9,892 nt of DNA from Actinomycetes bacterium (GTDB taxonomy: Bacteria > Actinomycetota > Actinomycetes > Actinomycetales > Microbacteriaceae). The stretch's first letter is position 1, and each line of letters opens with the position of its first letter. The stretch spans positions 1 through 9,892 of the forward strand of contig JAEWKY010000283.1 of the NCBI GenBank assembly GCA_023457615.1. The letters run 5' to 3'. Below, in pieces: positions 5,995-9,892 of this stretch. The notes beneath the pieces were generated by a model. That model was not told where the DNA came from. It was given only the letters and a program-made list of their open reading frames with translations, and searched no databases. The position numbers and the translations under genes were made by a program.

Positions 5995-6019
5995 GGAACG
6001 GCCCTCCGTGGGATAGACT
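5991..6019 (+). promoter_or_regulatory. rplU-rpmA promoter (-35 and -10)
   Basis: TTGAGG at 5991-5996 (TTGACA-like) and TAGACT at 6014-6019 (TANNNT) are separated by exactly 17 bp, the optimal sigma-70/SigA spacing. Transcription would begin near 6026, giving a leader of about 80 nt. This is the best-formed promoter in the window and suits a ribosomal-protein operon. Confidence 0.7.
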
Positions 6020-6025
6020 CGACCT

Positions 6026-6106
6026 TCGGTGTGCGCCCGGCCAGCCCGGCCTCTGCTTCTCGGACAGAGTGGCACCCGAGACTCTTCCCTAGCAAAGGAC
6101 TCTGCA
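6026..6106 (+). promoter_or_regulatory. rplU 5' leader with competing pairings near the ribosome binding site
   Basis: The segment CAGAGT (6065-6070) can pair with CTCTG at 6051-6055, with ACTCT at 6081-6085, or with ACTCTG at 6099-6104. The last lies directly between the AAAGGA Shine-Dalgarno (6094-6099) and the GTG start (6107), so the third fold would block initiation. Ribosomal-protein leaders are often autoregulatory; that it happens here is inference. The stems are only 5-6 bp and could be chance. Confidence 0.35.
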
Positions 6107-6415
6107 GTGGTTTACGCAATCGTGCGCGCCGGTGGGCGCCAGGAGAAGGTGGAGGTCGGCACGGTCGTCGTGCTCGACCGCACCGCCGCCGACAAGGACG
6201 GCAACATCCAGCTCACCCCGGTGCTGCTCGTCGACGGCGACACCATCACCCACGACGCCAAGGCGCTCGCGAAGGTCACCGTGACGGCGCAGGTCGTCGG
6301 CGACGAGCGCGGCCCGAAGATCGTCATCCAGAAGTTCAAGAACAAGACCGGGTACAAGAAGCGCCAGGGTTTCCGCGCCGACCTGACCCGCGTCAAGATC
6401 ACCGGCATCAAGTAA
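6107..6415 (+). CDS. rplU: 50S ribosomal protein L21
   Basis: L21 binds 23S rRNA in the large subunit. The 102-aa product is full length. It opens VVYAIVRAGGRQEKVEVG, has the central LTPVLLVDGD strand segment, and carries the basic C-terminal L21 signature (KFKNKTGYKKRQGFR, about residues 77-91) ending in TRVKITGIK. Start: the GTG at 6107 places the conserved VYA(I/V)VRAGG at residue 2, and AAAGGA at 6094-6099 lies 7 nt upstream; in-frame codons further upstream do not look coding. It is the first gene of the rplU-rpmA operon, driven by the promoter at 5991-6019. Confidence 0.97.
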   Translation: MVYAIVRAGGRQEKVEVGTVVVLDRTAADKDGNIQLTPVLLVDGDTITHDAKALAKVTVTAQVVGDERGPKIVIQKFKNKTGYKKRQGFRADLTRVKITGIK

Positions 6416-6427
6416 GGACGGCCCCAG

Positions 6428-6682
6428 ATGGCACACAAGAAGGGCGCCTCGTCCTCCAAGAACGGTCGCGACTCGAACGCCCAGTACCTCGGCGTGAAGC
6501 GCTACGGCGGCCAGGTCGTCAAGGCCGGCGAGATCCTCATCCGCCAGCGCGGCACGAAGTTCCACCCGGGTGCGAACGTCGGTCGCGGTGGCGACGACAC
6601 GCTCTTCGCGCTGTCGGCGGGTGCCGTCGAGTTCGGCACCAAGGGCGGCCGCAAGGTCGTCAACATCGTCCCGGCGGCGTAA
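6428..6682 (+). CDS. rpmA: 50S ribosomal protein L27
   Basis: L27's flexible N-terminus reaches the peptidyl-transferase centre. The 84-aa product starts MAHKKGASSSKNGRDS, the conserved form that begins directly with AHKKG. It therefore lacks the cleavable N-terminal extension found in Firmicutes. GTKFHPG and NVGRGGDDTLFAL follow, as expected. The Shine-Dalgarno AAGGA (6414-6418) overlaps the rplU TAA stop, and the two genes are 12 bp apart, so translation is probably coupled. A hairpin at 6708-6731 follows. Confidence 0.98.
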   Translation: MAHKKGASSSKNGRDSNAQYLGVKRYGGQVVKAGEILIRQRGTKFHPGANVGRGGDDTLFALSAGAVEFGTKGGRKVVNIVPAA

Positions 6683-6707
6683 CACCCGCTAGCAAGATTT
6701 TCTCGGC

Positions 6708-6731
6708 GAGGGCGGACTGCGGTCCGCCCTT
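6708..6731 (+). terminator. hairpin after rpmA, terminator or attenuator before obg
   Basis: An 8-bp perfect GC-rich stem (6710-6717 with 6722-6729) around the 4-nt loop TGCG extends by one A-T pair and a G-T wobble, and is followed by TTCGTC. It lies 28 bp after the rpmA stop and 38 bp before obg. With no obvious promoter between it and obg, partial read-through, lowering obg and proB expression relative to the ribosomal genes, is a reasonable reading. Confidence 0.55.
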
Positions 6732-6769
6732 CGTCATGTCCGGGCCCTACGGCCGGAAGGAGTGAGCGC

Positions 6770-8272
6770 ATGACGACCTTCGTCGACCGCGTGACCCTCC
6801 ACCTGCGCGCGGGTCACGGCGGTCACGGCTGCGTCTCGGTGCGCCGCGAGAAGTTCAAGCCGCTCGCCGGGCCCGACGGGGGCAACGGCGGTCACGGGGG
6901 CGACATCACGCTCGTCGCCGACCCGCAGGTCACGACGCTGCTGTCGTACCACCGCGGCCCGCACCGTTCCAGCGGCAATGGGTCGCCCGGCATGGGCGAC
7001 AACAGGTCCGGCGCGCACGGCGAGGCGCTCGAGCTGCCTGTGCCGGTCGGCACGGTCGTCACGACGCCCGACGGCGAGCTGCTGGCCGACCTCGACGAGC
7101 CCGGGATGCGCCTCGTGGTCGCCGCGGGCGGCCAAGGCGGTCTCGGCAACGCCGCGCTCGCGACGACGAAGCGCAAGGCGCCCGGCTTCGCGCTGCTCGG
7201 CACCCCGGGCTGGGAGGGCGACGTCGCCCTCGAGCTCAAGACGGTCGCCGACGTCGCACTCGTCGGCTACCCGAGCGCGGGCAAGTCGTCGCTCATCGCC
7301 GCCCTGTCCGCCGCCCGGCCGAAGATCGCCGACTACCCGTTCACGACGCTCCACCCGAACCTCGGCGTCGTCGAGGCCGGCTCCGCGCGCTACACGGTGG
7401 CCGACGTGCCGGGCCTCATCGAGGGCGCGAGCGAGGGCAGGGGCCTCGGACTCGAGTTCCTGCGCCACGTGGAGCGCTGCGCGGCCCTGCTGCACGTGCT
7501 CGACTGCGCGACCCTCGAGTCCGGCCGCGACCCGCTCACCGACCTCGACGTCATCCTCGGCGAGCTCGCCGCCTACCCGGTGCCCGAGGGCCAGACGCCG
7601 CTGCTCGAGCGTCCGCAGCTCGTCGCGCTCAACAAGGTCGACGTGCCCGACGGCCGCGACATGGCGGCGCTCGTGCGACCCGCCCTGGAGGAGCGCGGCT
7701 ACCGCGTCTTCGAGATCTCGGCGGTGAGCCGGGAGGGCCTGCGGGAGCTGTCGTTCGCGCTCGCCGAGGTCGTGGACGCCGACCGCGCCGCCCGTCTCGC
7801 GGCGACCGCGATCAAGCCGCGCATCGTGTTGCGACCGAAGGCCGTCGACGAGCAGCAGTTCGCGATCCGCTTCGACGGCGGCACCGAGGGGCTCTACCGC
7901 GTGCTCGGCGAGAAGCCCGAGCGCTGGGTGCAGCAGACCGACTTCAACAACGAGGAGGCCGTCGGCTTCCTCGCCGACCGGCTCGCGAAGCTCGGCATCG
8001 ACGAGGCGCTCTTCGCCGCGGGCGCGCAGCCGGGGGCGCCCGTCGTGATCGGCGAGGGCGACGGCCGCGTCTTCGACTGGGAGCCGACGCTCACCTCGGC
8101 GGCCGAGCTCATCCAGAGCCCCCGCGGCACCGACTCGCGCTTCGACGACAACCGCCGCCGCACGACCGCGGAGCGCCGCGAGGAGTACCACGAGCAGATG
8201 GATGCGCGCGCCGCGCTCCGTGCCGAGTTCGAGGAGGAGCGCCTCGCCGCGCTCGAGAAGGACGACGACTGA
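6770..8272 (+). CDS. obg: Obg family GTPase (ObgE/CgtA)
   Basis: Obg is an essential GTPase tied to 50S subunit assembly and the stringent response. The 500-aa product has the three expected parts. The glycine-rich Obg fold spans 1-158 (AGHGGHGC, GPDGGNGGHGGD, AAGGQGGLGNAAL). The G domain has G1 GYPSAGKS (166-173), G2 Thr in YPFTTL (189-194), G3 DVPG (212-215), G4 NKVD (288-291) and G5 SAVS (317-320). The OCT domain spans about 350-438 and contains FNNEEAVGFLADRL and VVIGEGDGRVFDWEP. A charged tail at 440-500 is typical of actinobacterial Obg. Start: the ATG at 6770, with GGAAGGAG (6755-6762) 7 nt upstream. It probably shares the rplU-rpmA transcript by read-through and is followed after 1 bp by proB. 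Confidence 0.98.
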   Translation: MTTFVDRVTLHLRAGHGGHGCVSVRREKFKPLAGPDGGNGGHGGDITLVADPQVTTLLSYHRGPHRSSGNGSPGMGDNRSGAHGEALELPVPVGTVVTTPDGELLADLDEPGMRLVVAAGGQGGLGNAALATTKRKAPGFALLGTPGWEGDVALELKTVADVALVGYPSAGKSSLIAALSAARPKIADYPFTTLHPNLGVVEAGSARYTVADVPGLIEGASEGRGLGLEFLRHVERCAALLHVLDCATLESGRDPLTDLDVILGELAAYPVPEGQTPLLERPQLVALNKVDVPDGRDMAALVRPALEERGYRVFEISAVSREGLRELSFALAEVVDADRAARLAATAIKPRIVLRPKAVDEQQFAIRFDGGTEGLYRVLGEKPERWVQQTDFNNEEAVGFLADRLAKLGIDEALFAAGAQPGAPVVIGEGDGRVFDWEPTLTSAAELIQSPRGTDSRFDDNRRRTTAERREEYHEQMDARAALRAEFEEERLAALEKDDD

Positions 8273-8273
8273 G

Positions 8274-9044
8274 ATGAGGGATGCGGTCCTCGGGGCGAAG
8301 CGCCTCGTGGTGAAGGTCGGCTCGTCGAGCGTGTCGGGCGACAACGCCGGTCAGATCGAACCCCTGGTCGACGCCCTCGTCGCGGCGCACCGTCGCGGTG
8401 TGGAGGTCGTGCTCGTGTCGTCGGGCGCGATCGCGAGCGCGATCCCACTGCTCGACCTCGGCGGACGCCCGCAGGATCTCGCGACGCAGCAGGCCGCGGC
8501 CGCGGTCGGGCAGAACGTGCTCATGTGGCGCTACCAGACCTCGCTCGACCGCTACGGCATCCTCGCCGGTCAGGTGCTGCTCACGGCGGGCGACCTCGAG
8601 AACCCGACGCACCGCTCGAACGCCCAGCGCGCGATGGAGCGCCTGCTCGACCTGCGCATCCTGCCGATCGTCAACGAGAACGACACCGTGGCGACGCAGG
8701 AGATCCGCTTCGGCGACAACGATCGGCTGGCCTCGCTCGTCGCGGAGCTCATCGGCGCCGACCTGCTCGTGCTGCTCTCCGACGTCGAGGCGCTCTACAC
8801 GCGGCCGCCGTCGGAGCCCGGCGCCCGCCCCATTTCGCACGTGGCGTTCGACGACGACCTCTCCGGCGTCGAGCTCGGCTCGATCGGCTCGGCGGGAGTC
8901 GGAACCGGGGGAGCGGGCACCAAGATCGCCGCCGCGAAGTACGCCGCGGGCATCGGCACCCCCGTGCTGCTCACTTCGACGGCGAACGTCGCCGCGGCGC
9001 TCTCGGGCGACGACACGGGCACCTGGTTCGACGCCCGATCCTGA
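8274..9044 (+). CDS. proB: glutamate 5-kinase, short form without PUA domain
   Basis: ProB phosphorylates L-glutamate to glutamyl 5-phosphate, the first step of proline synthesis. The 256-aa product is an amino-acid kinase domain with LVVKVGSSSV (11-20), VVLVSSGAI (45-53), IVNENDTV (132-139), FGDNDRLASLVA (146-157), LLVLLSDVEALYT (164-176) and GTGGAGTKIAAAKYAAG (210-226). All are in the usual order and apparently intact. The PUA RNA-binding-type domain of the roughly 370-aa enzymes of E. coli and M. tuberculosis is absent: the protein ends at TGTWFDARS, where the kinase domain normally ends. Start: the ATG at 8274, one base after the obg stop, with AAGGA inside the obg 3' end, so translation is probably coupled. 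proA does not follow; a terminator and a convergent gene do. Confidence 0.96.
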   Translation: MRDAVLGAKRLVVKVGSSSVSGDNAGQIEPLVDALVAAHRRGVEVVLVSSGAIASAIPLLDLGGRPQDLATQQAAAAVGQNVLMWRYQTSLDRYGILAGQVLLTAGDLENPTHRSNAQRAMERLLDLRILPIVNENDTVATQEIRFGDNDRLASLVAELIGADLLVLLSDVEALYTRPPSEPGARPISHVAFDDDLSGVELGSIGSAGVGTGGAGTKIAAAKYAAGIGTPVLLTSTANVAAALSGDDTGTWFDARS

Positions 9045-9046
9045 GG

Positions 9047-9105
9047 GCTGTTTGCCCGAAAAGGCCCCTTCGTTTGTGCTCAGAGGGCACTTCTGGGCAA
9101 ACAGC
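9047..9105. terminator. bidirectional terminator-like palindrome between proB and the MFS gene
   Basis: GCTGTTTGCCC (9047-9057) and GGGCAAACAGC (9095-9105) are perfect 11-bp inverted arms. The interior pairs imperfectly (for example 9064-9067 with 9085-9088) and contains a local 6-bp hairpin (9076-9081 with 9085-9090, one wobble). It begins 3 bp after the proB stop, and its right arm runs into the MFS stop codon (9105-9107). It therefore fills the whole convergent gap and probably terminates both genes. The arms resemble those of the palindrome at 123-169. Confidence 0.7.
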
Positions 9106-9892
9106 TATCGATCCCGAGGAATGAGGGGGATCGACGCGGCCGGGGCGAGGGCGAGCAGGGCGAACGCCGCGGTGTAGCCCGTCAGCCCGATGAGCACCCC
9201 GACGGCGGGCGCGACGATCGCGGCGGCGAGGAACTGCCCGGTGTTCTGCGCCCCCAGCGCGCGACCCGACCAGTGCGCTCCCGCGATCTCGGCGACGGCG
9301 GTGAAGGCGAGACCGTTGTCGGCGACGCTCACGCAGGACGCGAGCACGAACAGCACCGCGACGGCCGGCGCCCAGTGCAGCTCGCCGGCGAGAGCCGTGA
9401 GGAGCAGCAGCGGGATGCCCGCGAGCGCCACCCAGCGCAGCGGACGCAGCCGACTGCCGAGGCGGTCGCTCCAGACCCCGATCGCGACGCGGCCCCCGGC
9501 GCCGAGCAGCTGCGCGACCGCGACCACGACGCCGGCCGCGATCGGGTCCCAGCCCTGGTCGGCGATGAGCCAGACGAGTCCGAAGGTCGCGAGCGCGTAC
9601 TGCGGCACCACGAGCAGCGCGGAGACGAGATGGATGCGCACGAGCGTCGCGTCGCCGCGGTACGGGTTCGCCGGGCGGCCCTCGGCATCCACCGCCCTCT
9701 CCGGTCGCGGCGGGTTGACGATGAACAGCGCGCTCGCGACCGCCGCGACGACGACTACGGCGCCGCCCACGACGATCGCGGGCCAGAGCTCGCCGTCGGC
9801 GCTGAGCGGCGGCACGAGGAGCGCGCCGGCGCCTGTGCCGAGCGGCAGAGCCATCTGTCGCAGACCCATCGCGAGCCCGCGCCGCTCCGCGG
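9105..9892 (-). CDS. MFS transporter, C-terminal two thirds, cut by the right edge
   Basis: This is the last 261 residues of a major facilitator superfamily permease; the N-terminal part lies beyond the window. It enters at ERRGLAMGLRQMALPLG, typical of the region around helix 5 of MFS carriers. About seven hydrophobic segments follow, with a charged central loop (NPPRPERAVDAEGRPANPYRGD) between the two six-helix halves and a motif-A-like GVWSDRLGSRLRP after helix 8. The substrate cannot be deduced. An ATG at 9869 is internal, because the frame stays open and conserved upstream of it to the edge. It is convergent with proB and ends in TAG at 9105-9107 inside the shared palindrome. It is unrelated in function to the ribosome block. 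Confidence 0.9.
   Translation of the reverse strand, partial: AERRGLAMGLRQMALPLGTGAGALLVPPLSADGELWPAIVVGGAVVVVAAVASALFIVNPPRPERAVDAEGRPANPYRGDATLVRIHLVSALLVVPQYALATFGLVWLIADQGWDPIAAGVVVAVAQLLGAGGRVAIGVWSDRLGSRLRPLRWVALAGIPLLLLTALAGELHWAPAVAVLFVLASCVSVADNGLAFTAVAEIAGAHWSGRALGAQNTGQFLAAAIVAPAVGVLIGLTGYTAAFALLALAPAASIPLIPRDR

Noticed and set aside
6734..8344. 536-codon minus-strand frame antisense to obg
   Set aside because: Obg is complete with all G motifs; the antisense product is Arg/Ala/Leu/Glu-rich without recognisable domains.
1..9892. CRISPR array, insertion sequence, phage genes, toxin-antitoxin or defence system, tRNA or rRNA
   Set aside because: I found no regular repeat-spacer pattern, transposase motif, tRNA-like cloverleaf or defence gene. 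The only hint is the left-edge fragment with a vague AbiEi-like start, which is too short to claim.

Overview
The window is very GC-rich and codes with strongly G/C-ending codons. It carries the actinobacterial order RNase E, L21, L27, Obg, ProB, which is the same order as rne-rplU-rpmA-obg-proB in Mycobacterium tuberculosis. Together with the VKOR/DsbA pair and a DUF4031 gene, this points to an actinomycete, probably of the family Microbacteriaceae. That family placement is inference from gene content and protein style, not from a database search.

Layout. At the left edge a minus-strand gene begins at about 63 and runs out of the window. After a strong hairpin (123-169) comes a minus-strand disulfide-bond pair: a VKOR-type membrane oxidoreductase (1764 to 1156) followed by a membrane-anchored DsbA-like thiol oxidase (1100 to 198). 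VKOR very likely reoxidises the DsbA-like protein. A 343-bp divergent region (1765-2107) holds a possible leaderless promoter for the VKOR gene, a possible rne promoter, and a structured rne leader. RNase E/G (2108-4450) is followed at 19 bp by a five-helix membrane protein of unknown function (4470-5126). That gene runs tail-to-tail into a small DUF4031 gene (5403 to 5116), which in turn diverges across only 18 bp from a second unknown membrane protein (5422-5994).

The ribosome block follows: a well-formed promoter (-35 at 5991, -10 at 6014), a leader of about 80 nt, rplU (6107-6415), rpmA (6428-6682), a hairpin (6708-6731), obg (6770-8272) and proB (8274-9044, one base after obg). ProB is a short form without the PUA domain, and proA is not next to it. 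A second palindrome, related to the one at the left edge, separates proB from a convergent MFS transporter gene (9105 to the right edge).

No CRISPR array, transposase, phage gene, tRNA or rRNA is visible. I see no clear new multi-gene system. The most interesting signals are non-coding: the shared palindromic element at both ends, two leaders (rne and rplU) in which one segment has several mutually exclusive pairing partners, and two apparent leaderless starts. All structural claims come from reading by eye, without folding or database searches.
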